Notes: a model not told the origin generated them from the letters alone. 64,000 bases of DNA from Sphingomonas yabuuchiae (GCF_014199595.1 NZ_JACHNX010000011.1:1-64000); one strand, 5' to 3'; numbered from the stretch's first letter, positions 8,223 to 17,413 are shown. Made by a program: numbers and translations.

Positions 8223-8657
8223 TTACGCATTCATCGGGCGCTCGACCTCGCCTGCGGCATGGCGGATCGTCGCGCTCCAGCCATCGATGATGGACCCCAT
8301 TGCCGGGTCCTCTACCGCTGACACATCGGCGAACAGCGCGAGCAACCGGCCGAATTCGTCGAGTGCGACGATATCGTTGCGTGCCAATAGGGTGCCGACA
8401 ATCGTCAAGGCACCGCCCATCGCACGGCGCAGCGCGGATTCACCCGGCATGATCGCTGCGGCAACGGCGATCTGCGTGGGGTCATCCGCTACGTCGACAT
8501 CGATGCACGCCATCGCGCGCTCAAGATAGACGCTTGCGGATCTCGCTCCGGCTTCGAGCAGAAGCGACTGTGCTTCTTGAAGCAGGTGCTGCACCCTGGC
8601 GCGCCGCAGCGCTGTATCGTCCTGTCCGGCCTCGTGACCGTTGGTGTCGTCCAACAC
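8223..8657 (-). CDS. Hypothetical protein, helical
   Basis: A 144-residue predicted protein transcribed toward the PP-loop cassette. It is mostly helical and Ala/Leu-rich without recognised domains. Codon use (strong third-position GC) matches real genes nearby, and the reading frame is the only sensible one in this stretch. The start at 8657 is uncertain. Confidence 0.5.
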   Translation of the reverse strand: MLDDTNGHEAGQDDTALRRARVQHLLQEAQSLLLEAGARSASVYLERAMACIDVDVADDPTQIAVAAAIMPGESALRRAMGGALTIVGTLLARNDIVALDEFGRLLALFADVSAVEDPAMGSIIDGWSATIRHAAGEVERPMNA

Positions 8658-9797
8658 ACTCTCCGCGTCCCAGCGTTGAGCGCGAGATCGGCGTGTCCGT
8701 GAAGCGCGCCAATTCGGCCCAAATACAGGGTCGGGGAAATATCGCGTGCCTGGCAGGCAGACGCACGGCGAGGTCGACGCTCACGCGCCGCCCTGCATGG
8801 TCAGCAGACCCTCACTCACGAGGTTTCCACGCCCCGACCTGCGTCTCCACAAGTTACATCAGGCTAAGGGAGATCGTCCGGTAATGCCAGCAGCCGCTAC
8901 TCCAGCCTCGGGACGTCGGTCGCCGTGCATCTATCGCACGATCCGCAGTGAGGCAGCATCGTTGCGCCCCTGCGACGTTCAGGTAAGCCTTGTGCCCGCC
9001 ATCGGCCCCGTGGTTCACCGCCGTACCTGCGAGCCGACTTGCAGTGACGGCTCGATCGACGCGCCCAAGTCTTTTCGCTCATTCGCCTCCGCGTCCCAGC
9101 GTTCGAACGGACCGCCCTTGGTGCCGCCCGGATCGGGGTTGCGCGCGGTCGCGTAGCGGCCCGATTTGGGAGAGATCACGAGGTCCGCGTAAGCACGAAC
9201 GGCGCGGGCAACAGGGCTGATCGTCGGCGCACTAGCGGGGCTGTGCCGCGCGCGCCGGCATGCGTCTGCTCTTTTGTCGCGGCTCGCCCTTACGGTCGAA
9301 GGGATCTCCCACCGTCGCCACTCGCTGTCGGGTCGGGAGCACGCCGACCGAGGATCTGGCGGGGCGGACCCCGCAGTGATGTGTAGTTCTATCCGCAGCC
9401 ACTCTCGCTGACGCAGCAGGAGCAAGAGGGCCCAGGCGGCCAGTCACCTCGCTAGGTCGCGACGATGCCGGGGAGATGCTCCTACCGGACGCGACATGGC
9501 GCGGCATCGCTGGCCAGTCGTGGCGATGACGTCGAAGGGGATCGTGACGAGCATCCTTTCGCGGACCTTCCGCGTGCGCCCTTTTCGCCGGAGGGATGCG
9601 GCACATAGGCCCCCGCGATCCCCCCGCAACCCGCGAAAGCCGGGCCGTGTTGCCGCGTACCGCGGCTGCCCGCGCCACCCCGACTTTCGCGGGTTCCCCG
9701 CCGCGAAGCGGCGGTGCGTCGGGCTCTGCTGCGGCGTCCCAGGAGGTGCGCATCCGGCGGAAAAGGCCGCCGGCCTCTGCAATGAAAGGCTGTCGCC
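8658..9797. other. Intergenic region of about 1.1 kb
   Basis: No convincing gene on either strand; the short reading frames have composition typical of shadows. GC-rich inverted segments occur around 9580-9760, just ahead of the DUF2493 gene, and may form leader structures. Confidence 0.45.
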
Positions 9798-10757
9798 ATG
9801 ACTACTTCCCTCGCCGCGGCGCTCGCCGCTCTCGAACTGGGCCACCTCGAGCCGCGCTCCGACGAACTGCCCGGGATGGCACCGCCCCCGAGCGAGGCCC
9901 TCGATCAGACCACGACAGCGATCTGGAGCGACCTCTTCGCGACCCTCTTCAACACGTCCCTGGAGCGCGACATCGAGGAATTGGGCTGGGGCCTGGTGAA
10001 CCTGTTCCACCGCGCGGCCGCGAAGAAGCACGCCACCATCGATCGTCTTACCGACGAGATCAGACTGCTGATCGCCGAGCAGGACGGCTCCGAGATCAAC
10101 AGCACGAACCTTGAGGAGAAGGTCGAGCTCGCGAAGAAGATCGAGGAGGCGGCCGGCTGCTACGAGCAGATGCGCGACACTGCCGCGGCGCATTACATGC
10201 GCGAGACCGGTCGATCCTGGGTGCCCGCCACCGGCAATCGCATCTCACTGGGGGTTACCTCGGCAATCGTCGATGGTCAGGCGTTCTTGCGCGCGCGGCG
10301 TGAGCGCGTCCGCGATGCCAACACCGCGGTCGGAACCCCCGTCGTCTTCGCCGGCGGCCGGCTGACGTTCACCTGCGACGGGGACATGAAGACGTTCGGC
10401 GACAATCTCCTGCGCACGCTCAACGCCGTCCGCGAGCGGGTCGGGGACATGTACCTCGTCCATGGCGGCGACATGAAGGGGATCGAGCGCATCGCGGCGT
10501 CCTGGGCCGAGCAGCACGGCGTCCAGCAGGTTCGATTCGGTCTCGACCGCAAGCTCGGCGATCGCGCCGGTTTTCGTCGCAACGAGCAGATGCTGTCGCT
10601 CCGCCCGCGCTATCTCATCGCCTTTCAGGGCAATGGCGTGACCGAGCGCCTCGTCATCGATGCCAAGAAAGCGGGCGTCCGCGTCGTCGACCGCCGGGGA
10701 CCGCTCGGGACGCCCCCGGCCGCGCTCGATCAGAAGCGCGAGGTCAGTCGCGCCTGA
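9798..10757 (+). CDS. DUF2493 (SLOG-superfamily) protein
   Basis: 319 residues. The N-terminal 170 residues are helical, with a likely coiled coil around residues 80-120. The C-terminal DUF2493 domain starts at VVFAGGRLTF (about residue 182) and contains VHGGDMKGIERIA (from residue 221), the Gly-rich turn of the Rossmann-like SLOG fold that binds nucleotide-derived ligands. The gene is common on sphingomonad and rhizobial plasmids; its exact role is not known. It is followed by a strong hairpin at 10767-10790. Confidence 0.8.
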   Translation: MTTSLAAALAALELGHLEPRSDELPGMAPPPSEALDQTTTAIWSDLFATLFNTSLERDIEELGWGLVNLFHRAAAKKHATIDRLTDEIRLLIAEQDGSEINSTNLEEKVELAKKIEEAAGCYEQMRDTAAAHYMRETGRSWVPATGNRISLGVTSAIVDGQAFLRARRERVRDANTAVGTPVVFAGGRLTFTCDGDMKTFGDNLLRTLNAVRERVGDMYLVHGGDMKGIERIAASWAEQHGVQQVRFGLDRKLGDRAGFRRNEQMLSLRPRYLIAFQGNGVTERLVIDAKKAGVRVVDRRGPLGTPPAALDQKREVSRA

Positions 10758-10766
10758 TCGACGACG

Positions 10767-10790
10767 GGACCGCCGGTGCGCCGGCGGTCC
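10767..10790 (+). terminator. Hairpin after DUF2493 gene
   Basis: GGACCGCCGG (10767-10776), loop TGCG, CCGGCGGTCC (10781-10790): a perfect 10-bp stem starting 10 nt after the stop codon. The tail TCGCT is weak in T, so termination may be inefficient or Rho-assisted. Confidence 0.6.
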
Positions 10791-10994
10791 TCGCTATGAG
10801 GGGGCTGGTCCCCATTTCCTGGCGGTGTCCGGCAGCCTTGGCGTTTCGCTTTTCCGCGATCGACATCGCATCGCACGCAACAGCGGTTATCAGCGGTTAT
10901 CAGTGGCACGTCGCTGCACCAATGCTATTATCTCTTCCGAGCGCGCTGCGTGATCGTCGCATCCACCCTGTGGTGGACGACGGAAAGGGACAGG

Positions 10995-11492
10995 ATGACC
11001 GAGACTGTGAACACGATCGAACTCGCCACCGAAGTGACCGCAGCCTGGCTATCGAACCCGAACACGCGCGCCGATCCGGAGGCCGTGCCCGCCTTTCTGA
11101 CAGCGATTTACGCGTCGATCACGCAATTGGTCAGCGGCGAAGCCTCAGAGGACGCCGTCGAAGTCACTGCGGTCGATCACGCTCCTGCCGTCACCGTGCG
11201 CAAATCCCTGGCCTCACCCGATCGCATCATCTCGATGATCGACGGAAAGCCCTATCGGACCTTGCGCCGGCACCTCTCCACGCACGGCCTGACCCCGGAT
11301 GAGTATCGCGCACGCTACAAGCTGAAGCCCGACTATCCGATGGTCGCGCCCGCCTACAGCGAGGCGCGGCGTGCCATGGCGAAGAAGATCGGCCTCGGTC
11401 GCAAGCCCAAGACACCGGCCGAGACGACCGCGGCGTCGGCCGTGCCGGCGCGCAAGCCCCGCCGCGCGAAGGGCGCCGTCACGCCGGCCTGA
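10995..11492 (+). CDS. MucR/Ros-family transcriptional regulator
   Basis: 165 residues from ATG 10995 (GGGACAGG just upstream). The family core is clear: VRKSLASPDRIISMIDGKPY, then RTLRRHLSTHGLTPDEYR, then YPMVAPAYSEARR and a basic C-terminal tail. Ros/MucR proteins are small DNA-binding repressors of surface and plasmid genes. The two Cys zinc ligands of Ros are replaced by Ser and Asp (S-M-I-D) while both His remain, as in zinc-independent members. It probably regulates element functions; the targets cannot be deduced here. Confidence 0.88.
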   Translation: MTETVNTIELATEVTAAWLSNPNTRADPEAVPAFLTAIYASITQLVSGEASEDAVEVTAVDHAPAVTVRKSLASPDRIISMIDGKPYRTLRRHLSTHGLTPDEYRARYKLKPDYPMVAPAYSEARRAMAKKIGLGRKPKTPAETTAASAVPARKPRRAKGAVTPA

Positions 11493-12379
11493 TTGCGGAC
11501 GGCGGGCGCGAGCGCGCCATCGGCCGGTTGGTTGTCGCCCCTCGACACGCGCCGACCGGTTCGGCCGCGCGATCGAGCCGTTCATCGGATCAGGGGATCG
11601 TCGAGCGGAGGTCGCCTGCCCGACCGCTCGGCGAACCCGGGTCCGGGTATTGAGGTCTGCTCGCAACTGATCGGCGGGGCTCATAGGAGAGACCGGGCTG
11701 CCGCCGACGTCGGAGAAGCCGGCGTCGCGTGGGGTCGGCACCAGGCTTCCCACCCCCTGTCGAGAGGAGGTATCAGACGTCCGCGTTCGTTGCTCGATCG
11801 CCCCAGGCTGCGCGGAGCGTCGTTGTATAGGGAACATTCTCGACTTCGGGCGCGGTTCGGCCAAGGCGCGTATGCCTGTGGCGTTGGGAGGGTCGGTGTC
11901 GCAGCCGCGCCCCCCTGCTCGCCCCTGACGTCCCCTGTCGGCAACGTGCCTCGACATGCATTGGTATGAAGGATGATGGTGCTGCTCCGGTTCGGCCCGC
12001 AACCGTTCGATCGCTCCAGCCCTCGATGCGATTGCAGCGCAGGTCAGTGGGGGAACGACGATCGAAGGTGCCGCCCGAATCCGGGGCGGGGGTGGCAGCG
12101 AGGTCGCAGGCCGGATGCGGTTTCACGAATATCGTGGTTCCGCTCGACTGCCTGAAGAGGGTCCATCCCCTCTCCTCACTGAACGACCTAAGCCGGCCGT
12201 CCATCGGCTCCAACCCGCATGGCTTCGGACCGAGTTGCCGCTTCGCGGCTGCCCGCACCACTCCTCGCCATGGGGTTTCCCTTCGCGTCTGCGCGCTCCG
12301 GTGGAGCCACCGGCCTGGCCGTCTTTGACGGTGTTCAGCCGAGGGAACGAACCCTCGAGCAGGACAAAGGAACCTCGAC
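11493..12379. other. Intergenic region of about 0.9 kb
   Basis: No supported gene. Reading frames on both strands have shadow-like composition (Arg/Ser/Pro-rich). The last 40 nt carry the ribosome binding site AAAGGA of ssb. Confidence 0.45.
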
Positions 12380-12787
12380 ATGCAGAACCTCGTCATCCTC
12401 GCCGGCAACGTCGGCGCCGCCCCCGAGACCCGCACCACCCAGGGCGGCACCAAGATCACCAGCTTCAGCCTCGCGACCTCGCGGCCGAAGCGCGACAGTG
12501 AGGGCAAGGTCCTCAAGGAAAACGGCCGCCGACTCGAGGATACCGAATGGCACCGGATCACCTGCTTCAACGGTGTCGCCAAGACCGTCGCCGAATATGT
12601 CGAGAAGGGCCAGAAGGTGATGGTGCGCGGTCGGATCCACTACACCCGCTGGACCGACCAACAGGACATCGAGCGGTTCGGCGTCGAAATTATCGCCGAC
12701 GAGGTCACCTTCCTCTCCTACGGCAAGTCCCGCCAGCAGCAGCAGGGCGCCGCGCAGGACAATGAGGACGACGACATCCCCTTCTGA
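12380..12787 (+). CDS. ssb: Single-stranded DNA-binding protein
   Basis: 135 residues with an OB-fold from residue 1 (NLVILAGNVGAAPETR, W-H-R-I-T-C-F near residue 55, GQKVMVRGRI). A short Gln-rich linker leads to the acidic tip DDDIPF, the conserved protein-interaction tail. The plasmid-borne copy presumably covers transferred single strands during conjugation. AAAGGA lies upstream of ATG 12380, and a strong terminator follows. Confidence 0.95.
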   Translation: MQNLVILAGNVGAAPETRTTQGGTKITSFSLATSRPKRDSEGKVLKENGRRLEDTEWHRITCFNGVAKTVAEYVEKGQKVMVRGRIHYTRWTDQQDIERFGVEIIADEVTFLSYGKSRQQQQGAAQDNEDDDIPF

Positions 12788-12799
12788 TCGGGGCGGGCG

Positions 12800-12823
12800 G
12801 CCCGGGAGCTTCGGCTCCCGGGC
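12800..12823 (+). terminator. Rho-independent-type terminator of ssb
   Basis: GCCCGGGAGC (12800-12809), stable UUCG-type loop TTCG, GCTCCCGGGC (12814-12823), then TCTTTCG. It lies 13 nt after the ssb stop. Confidence 0.8.
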
Positions 12824-13007
12824 TCTTTCGTGCTGCCTCGCGCCAGGCATCCCTTCCTAACCTTTGTCGGTTGAGACACGATGCCCAAGTGGCAGGTCGA
12901 AGGACCGTGCTCGCGCCGATGACGTGATCCCGCACTCTACCTTTTTACCGTTTCGAGCGTTATGTTGACCACAAGCGGCCAAGACCCCTCGGCCGGGAGA
13001 TGATGCA

Positions 13008-13184
13008 ATGCTCGTCACGAACGTCAGGCAGCAGCGCGCGATCGGTCGCGCAGCCGCCGCCGCGGGTGGCTATTTCCAGCTCGCTCGGCGCCTGTCGCAG
13101 GCGCAGACCGAACGCACCCGTCGCGAAGGCACCGCAGTCGACGCGCCCCAGGCGGTAACCAATAACGAGACCACGCGACGCTGA
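13008..13184 (+). CDS. Small ORF heading membrane cassette, copy 1
   Basis: 58 residues from ATG 13008 to TGA 13182-13184, with GGGAGA about 12 nt upstream. It contains AAAGGYFQLARRL followed by a charged C-terminal half. It stands directly before a TTG-started membrane protein. A similarly sized ORF with GGYDDMLRLERELK stands at the same place in the second copy of the cassette (61807-61986), which supports it as a real gene. Function is unknown. Confidence 0.55.
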   Translation: MLVTNVRQQRAIGRAAAAAGGYFQLARRLSQAQTERTRREGTAVDAPQAVTNNETTRR

Positions 13185-13194
13185 ACGTCTCGCA

Positions 13195-14127
13195 TTGAGC
13201 CTCACCTTTTCCCTTCTTACCGCACTGCTGTGGCTGCTCCCGGGCATCACCGGGCTTATCTTCTGGAACAATCTGGGCCGACGCCACGGCGTACGACGGC
13301 CCGATCAACCGCTTACCGCGCTCAACAGCCTCGCGCTGGCGGGTGGCATCAGCCTCGCGGCGCATCTGTTCGGTGCGATCGTATGCGACGGGATCGTCGC
13401 AATTCTCAGCGGGCCCGAACGACCTGGGCTGGTCTCGCCTTATCGCGTCGTCGCCGGTTTGATGATCCGCCCGACCTCAGGTCCCAATGCCCGCGACCTC
13501 GGCCCGGGCGAGCCGCTCGGCCTGATCGAGTTTGCCTTCATCCTCATCTTTCTGTCCTATCTCGTCGCCGTCATGATCCGGCACAGGGGATTGGCGCTGG
13601 TGCTCGACGGGCTCGACAGCCACACCCAGGGCTGGGCATTCCAGCACATCATCGATCCGACGAACCATGGCTATTTCCAGCTCGCCTATGTCCTCACCGA
13701 CGCGGTCGAAGACGGTCGCGGCCTCGGCTACGCGGGAGGGATCGCCGATATCCGTCTGTCGGACGACGGCGAGATCAAGGCGCTGACCCTGTCGGAGCCC
13801 AATCGCTTCATCTACATGATCGGCGGCAAACCCAAGGAGAAGGGTCATCTCAGCTTGCCGCGCAGCTGGGGCTCGATGATGCGGCGCGACGATGCGGGCG
13901 CGTCGGTCGCTGCCGGACTGGTGGTGGAGGAGGCAAAGCCGGTTGGCGGCGCCATCTACCTCCCCGCCGCGCGTATCCGAAACATGCTGGTGCTGAACTA
14001 TTCAGAGCAGGCGCTGACCTCCGTCCTTCCTGACGCAGATCCCGCTCCCGCACCGCCCCCGCCTGTCGGCAAGCGCGAACGTGCCCGCGCTGCCGTGGCA
14101 CAGGGCTTGTCCTGGCTGCTGCGCTGA
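13195..14127 (+). CDS. Membrane protein of paralogous cassette, copy 1
   Basis: 310 residues from TTG 13195. Hydrophobic segments lie at about residues 5-25, 40-70 and 112-132. The soluble domain that follows contains GWAFQHIIDPTNHGYF and AYVLTDAVEDGRGLGYAGG. The same order (GWAYTHIIKPTQHG, AYVLTDLQHDGLGVGYRGV) occurs in the protein at 60985-61803, so the two are paralogues. The C-terminus carries a Pro-rich linker and a final hydrophobic/basic stretch. The family may be near DUF6338, but that is a weak guess. The TTG start is supported by the TTG of the paralogue. The stop overlaps the next ATG. Confidence 0.75.
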   Translation: MSLTFSLLTALLWLLPGITGLIFWNNLGRRHGVRRPDQPLTALNSLALAGGISLAAHLFGAIVCDGIVAILSGPERPGLVSPYRVVAGLMIRPTSGPNARDLGPGEPLGLIEFAFILIFLSYLVAVMIRHRGLALVLDGLDSHTQGWAFQHIIDPTNHGYFQLAYVLTDAVEDGRGLGYAGGIADIRLSDDGEIKALTLSEPNRFIYMIGGKPKEKGHLSLPRSWGSMMRRDDAGASVAAGLVVEEAKPVGGAIYLPAARIRNMLVLNYSEQALTSVLPDADPAPAPPPPVGKRERARAAVAQGLSWLLR

Positions 14128-14591
14128 TGCGTTTCGATCCTGCCTTCCTTGCAGCGCTTCCCGACGATGCGCGGCTCATCGCCATCGGCATCGGCGTGTT
14201 GCTGCTGCCCCACCTCATCGCCGGACTATTCTGGTCGGCGATCCTGCGTCTCAAGCTGATGGTGCCGGCGGGGATTGTCGGCCTTCTCGCCGCGCAGGGC
14301 CTCGCGGTCACGATGACGAGCGGCCTGGGTTGGTTCGGAGGCGCAACCGGCATGGGCCGGACAGCACTCTGCAGCCTGCTCTGGCTGCTGCTGACGCTCA
14401 TCATCCTGAACGTGCTCGCCGCTGTCGCCACCCGCTACGCGACGCCGCTTGAGTTCGATGGCCGCGTCATCGCGCCGGCCCGCTTCTGGCCTACCGGTCC
14501 GCTCGACTGGGTTTTGCGTCAGGAGGAGACGGTCAAGAATGCCACCTACGTCCCGCCGAGCGCGCAGCCGCCGCGCGAGGGCTTCGACTGA
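14127..14591 (+). CDS. Small inner-membrane protein, cassette copy 1
   Basis: 154 residues with three or four predicted membrane helices (about residues 17-36, 40-60, 80-105) and a polar C-terminal tail that enters the cytoplasm or periplasm. The start overlaps the stop of the preceding gene (TGATG), so the two are coupled. The equivalent gene of copy 2 (60492-60992) is also a small membrane protein with a polar tail but shows little residue identity. Confidence 0.65.
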   Translation: MRFDPAFLAALPDDARLIAIGIGVLLLPHLIAGLFWSAILRLKLMVPAGIVGLLAAQGLAVTMTSGLGWFGGATGMGRTALCSLLWLLLTLIILNVLAAVATRYATPLEFDGRVIAPARFWPTGPLDWVLRQEETVKNATYVPPSAQPPREGFD

Positions 14592-15229
14592 TCGATGCTT
14601 TGCAGGCGGGTGGGGCACCCATGCCGGCGGTACCCCCTCCCCTTGCCCGGTGCGAAGGATCAGTATCCGACCTCGACCGGCAACGCACCGCAGGTATGAC
14701 GCTGCTGTTCCAGTCCCCGTAGCAGAACACATCGTCGACGTCTCCCGGCTGTCGCCGGGACCGCCGCTCTATTCCGCTTGACGCTCCACCGAGCCCCTGA
14801 CGGGTCTCGGCCCATCCGGGTGACGATCAGCTGACGAAGGCAGTGGCGCACAACGGGGCCGATCGCAGGCAACCGGCGCGCTGTGCCTGTCGAGCGCAAT
14901 AGGATCGCTGGCGCATAGCACTGGTCTTGCCATCGCGGCACGCGGAGTGGGCGCGCGAGGAAAGGGAGCGACCGGATCGCCGACGTGGTGAACGTCGAGG
15001 GCGGCCCAGTGCTTCAGCCACGACGCTCCCGGCCGACGAGGTTCACCCCGCTCTTGGAGGCGCAATCCTTGGGCCGGTGCGGGTCCTTGTACGATCAACC
15101 CGTGAAGGGTCCGGGCGCTTCGCTACGGCTTTTTGCCGTGCCGGCGAAAAGTGATCGCGGCCCCTCCCCGTCCTGTCGGGCGCCTGTCGAGCGGGGATGA
15201 ACCCCGTCGGCTTCACAGGAGCCTCGGAC
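14592..15229. other. Intergenic region of about 0.6 kb
   Basis: No supported gene. Near 15131-15152 the sequence has the imperfect inverted run GGCTTTTTGCCG...GGCGAAAAG, possibly a leader structure for the small ORF that follows. Confidence 0.4.
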
Positions 15230-15394
15230 ATGTTCAACGACATCTGGATCGCCCGCAAATCCGCCCTCAGCCTCGCCCGCAGCCTCATGGTCGCCACCAT
15301 GGTCATCGCCATCGGCACCCAATACGCCGTCATCACCGCCGAAGATCACGACAGCTCGCACATCATCGTCAACGAATACGACCCTTTTGCCTGA
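15230..15394 (+). CDS. Small membrane-associated protein
   Basis: 54 residues from ATG 15230 (AGGAG about 9 nt upstream; an in-frame ATG at 15197 gives 65 residues). The segment from about residue 10 to 34 is hydrophobic and likely one membrane helix. The C-terminus is acidic (AEDHDSSHIIVNEYDPF). No family was recognised. It is followed by strong GC hairpins. Confidence 0.55.
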   Translation: MFNDIWIARKSALSLARSLMVATMVIAIGTQYAVITAEDHDSSHIIVNEYDPFA

Positions 15395-15400
15395 CATCCC

Positions 15401-15473
15401 GGGGGCTGAAAGGCCCCCCTCCCCTCCCCGTCTCGACCAAGGGCCCGGGCGGGCATCGAACCCGCCCGGGCCC
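15401..15473 (+). terminator. Tandem GC hairpins after small ORF
   Basis: Two hairpins follow the stop at 15394: GGGGGC-TGAAAG-GCCCCC (15401-15418) and a perfect 13-bp stem GGGCCCGGGCGGG / CCCGCCCGGGCCC (15441-15453 with 15461-15473, loop CATCGAA). Neither has a T-tract, so they may terminate with Rho or protect an mRNA 3' end. Confidence 0.55.
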
Positions 15474-15527
15474 GGTGGAGCGGTTCACCGGCTCACCAGA
15501 TCCGCTGATCCCGGCTATCGTCGCGCG

Positions 15528-15719
15528 ATGGCGCACGAGCTCGATGACATCGCCGCGCAAACCGAATGCCCGGCGTGCGGTCGGACACTCAACATCGCGT
15601 TCAAGACGCTTCGCCTCGCGCGGACGATCGATTGTCCGGGATGCGACGAGACGATCCGACCGATCGACGATACCCCCATCGCCCGCGTGCAGAAGCTGAT
15701 CGACGAGGCCGACGGCTGA
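15528..15719 (+). CDS. Small zinc-ribbon protein
   Basis: 63 residues from ATG 15528; a longer in-frame extension from 15387 is unlikely because it crosses the hairpins. One zinc ribbon is visible: CPACGRTL ... CPGCDETI (Cys-x2-Cys, 21-residue spacing, Cys-x2-Cys). Function is unknown; such single-ribbon proteins may bind nucleic acid or a protein partner. Confidence 0.6.
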   Translation: MAHELDDIAAQTECPACGRTLNIAFKTLRLARTIDCPGCDETIRPIDDTPIARVQKLIDEADG

Positions 15720-15732
15720 CCACCTGACGGCC

Positions 15733-16386
15733 TCAGAGCAGGCCGCCGGTGACCTCGTGAAACGGCCGGATGCTATAGAGATCGGCGGGCTCGGTCGTCA
15801 GCAGGTCATCGACCGGCGCCTCCAGATCGAGCCAACGCGCCCAATCCTCCTGCCGCAACACAACCGGCGCGCGGTCATGGAGATCACTCAGCGCGCCCGG
15901 CGGCTGCGTCACCATCGTGAAGCTCTCGATCTCGCCCGCGTCCTGCGTCCTCGCCCGATCCCACAGGCCGGCGAAGCAGATCGGTGCGCCGTCCCGCGGA
16001 GCGACGTAGAATTTGGGTTTCGGCTTGCCCTCCCCCTTCCACTCGACCCACCCTTCGGCAGCGATGAGGCAGCGGCGTCGCTTGAAGGCATCGCGAAACG
16101 ACGGCGCCGTCTTCACGCCCTCGGCACGGGCATTGAACGTCGCAGCCTTCCAGCCGCTGACCGGCCCCTTATGGAAGAAGGGGATCAATCCCCAGCGCAT
16201 CCAGGTCAGCGCAACCCCGTCCTCCTGCGCGCGCAAGACGACCGCGCGATTGGTGGGACGAACCTCGGGCTGCGGCTCCAGATTGGGTGCCTGATGACGC
16301 TCGGGAAAGCGTACGGGGATGCGCGTCTCGTAGAACTCCTCGCAGACTTGATCGAAGCCCTTGGTGCGGCGGTAGTTGGTGCACAT
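15733..16386 (-). CDS. SRAP/YedK-family DNA-protein crosslink protease
   Basis: A 217-residue SOS response-associated peptidase. The catalytic Cys is residue 2 (MCTNYRR), exposed when Met1 is removed. N85 (FNARAEG), E115 (GWVEW) and H170 (LHDRAPVVL) complete the active site. The family (HMCES/YedK) covalently traps abasic sites in single-stranded DNA, which fits a transferable element. It is full length. Confidence 0.92.
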   Translation of the reverse strand: MCTNYRRTKGFDQVCEEFYETRIPVRFPERHQAPNLEPQPEVRPTNRAVVLRAQEDGVALTWMRWGLIPFFHKGPVSGWKAATFNARAEGVKTAPSFRDAFKRRRCLIAAEGWVEWKGEGKPKPKFYVAPRDGAPICFAGLWDRARTQDAGEIESFTMVTQPPGALSDLHDRAPVVLRQEDWARWLDLEAPVDDLLTTEPADLYSIRPFHEVTGGLL

Positions 16387-16398
16387 CGCTGTGGGCCG

Positions 16399-16725
16399 TC
16401 AACCGAGCGCGGTACGGACCGGTGGCAACGTCGCGAAGCTCCCGAGCAACGCCGGATCGCGCAGCAGCGCCGTCCAGGCCTGCCCGTAGGTCCGCGATGC
16501 GAGATAGAAGGTCGAGCCCGCACAGCCGACCATTCGGCAGCGCTCCAGCTTGTCGACCAGCGAATAGCCCACGCCATGGCGGGCAACGATGTCGTCGAGG
16601 TCGACGCGCAGTATCGTCCCGCAGACCGCGCAGCGTACGCGAACGAGCGCGTTCATCCGACGCATCTCGCCGACGTTTTCCAGCCAGCGGGGCCACAGGG
16701 CGATGATGTCGGCGCCGGTCTCCAT
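16399..16725 (-). CDS. Hypothetical protein with zinc-finger-like cysteines
   Basis: 108 residues, just upstream of and co-oriented with the SRAP gene (12-nt gap). It has one CAVCG knuckle near residue 32 and further Cys at ERCRMVGCAG (about residues 62-70), a possible C4 zinc site. No family name was recognised. It may be co-transcribed with the SRAP protease. Confidence 0.6.
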   Translation of the reverse strand: METGADIIALWPRWLENVGEMRRMNALVRVRCAVCGTILRVDLDDIVARHGVGYSLVDKLERCRMVGCAGSTFYLASRTYGQAWTALLRDPALLGSFATLPPVRTALG

Positions 16726-16990
16726 CGATGAAGGATAGCGGGTCGGCTCCGCTTTCGTCCAGCATGGTGGGGCGGCTTGGCAGGGCGGCCCCCTACTCTC
16801 TTCCGGCGATCATCCGGGACTTTCCTGGCGCGCACGTCCTCGCCGAGGCGCAGCCCGGCGCAAGCCCGCTGGCGCGGGCTTCTCCACTGCCGTTTCGACC
16901 CTTCGGGTGCGCCGGGCGGCTATGCCCCGGCGGTCCTGCCGCGTGTCGAAAGGTCCCGATCACCGGGGCTCGAGCGTCAAGGAGACCGTC

Positions 16991-17383
16991 ATGTCCGATG
17001 CCACCCCCCGGCCTGCAAGTACCGCCGATGCCGCCAGCGCGATCGCGCGCCTCAACGACCGGCTGCGCGATCACATCACCCAGCCCGGCACCGACCGGGT
17101 CATGATGACCAGCGGGATCGCCGAACTGATCGGCGACGTTGGCATCTTCCGCAACTTCCGCAAGCGCGCCGAACTCCTCCGAGCGATCCGGGGCTATGAC
17201 GCCTTCACGCGCGCGAACGACCCTTATGGCGAACACGACCTCGGCACGTTCGACTTTGAAGGCGCAGCCTGCATGTGGAAGATCGACTATTACAACGCCG
17301 ACCTGTCCGCCGGCTCGGAAGACCCCTCAGACCCATCCGTGACGGTACGCGTCCTGACGATCATGCGCGCCGACGAGCGCTGA
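16991..17383 (+). CDS. DUF3768 family protein
   Basis: 130 residues from ATG 16991 (AGGAG 9 nt upstream). The family signature is clear: VMMTSGIAEL, then DAFTRANDPYGEHDLGTF and MWKIDYYNADL, ending VRVLTIMRADE. DUF3768 proteins are small, soluble and common on alphaproteobacterial plasmids; function is unknown. A GC hairpin follows at 17395. Confidence 0.85.
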   Translation: MSDATPRPASTADAASAIARLNDRLRDHITQPGTDRVMMTSGIAELIGDVGIFRNFRKRAELLRAIRGYDAFTRANDPYGEHDLGTFDFEGAACMWKIDYYNADLSAGSEDPSDPSVTVRVLTIMRADER

Positions 17384-17394
17384 TCGGTCGGGCT

Positions 17395-17413
17395 CCGGCG
17401 GTCCTGCCGCCGG
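17395..17413 (+). terminator. Hairpin after DUF3768 gene
   Basis: CCGGCGG (17395-17401), loop TCCTG, CCGCCGG (17407-17413), 12 nt after the stop codon. There is no T-tract. Confidence 0.45.

Noticed and set aside
8521..9082. Minus-strand frames of 87 and 61 aa
   Set aside because: Low-complexity Arg/Ser composition and no ribosome binding site; not supportable as genes.
9232..10193. Minus-strand frames of 173 and 249 aa before and over the DUF2493 gene
   Set aside because: Arg/Pro/Ala-rich shadow composition, overlapping a well-supported plus-strand gene.
15441..15473. tRNA-like or riboswitch structure
   Set aside because: Only a single 13-bp GC stem; no cloverleaf, T-loop sequence or aptamer-like pattern.
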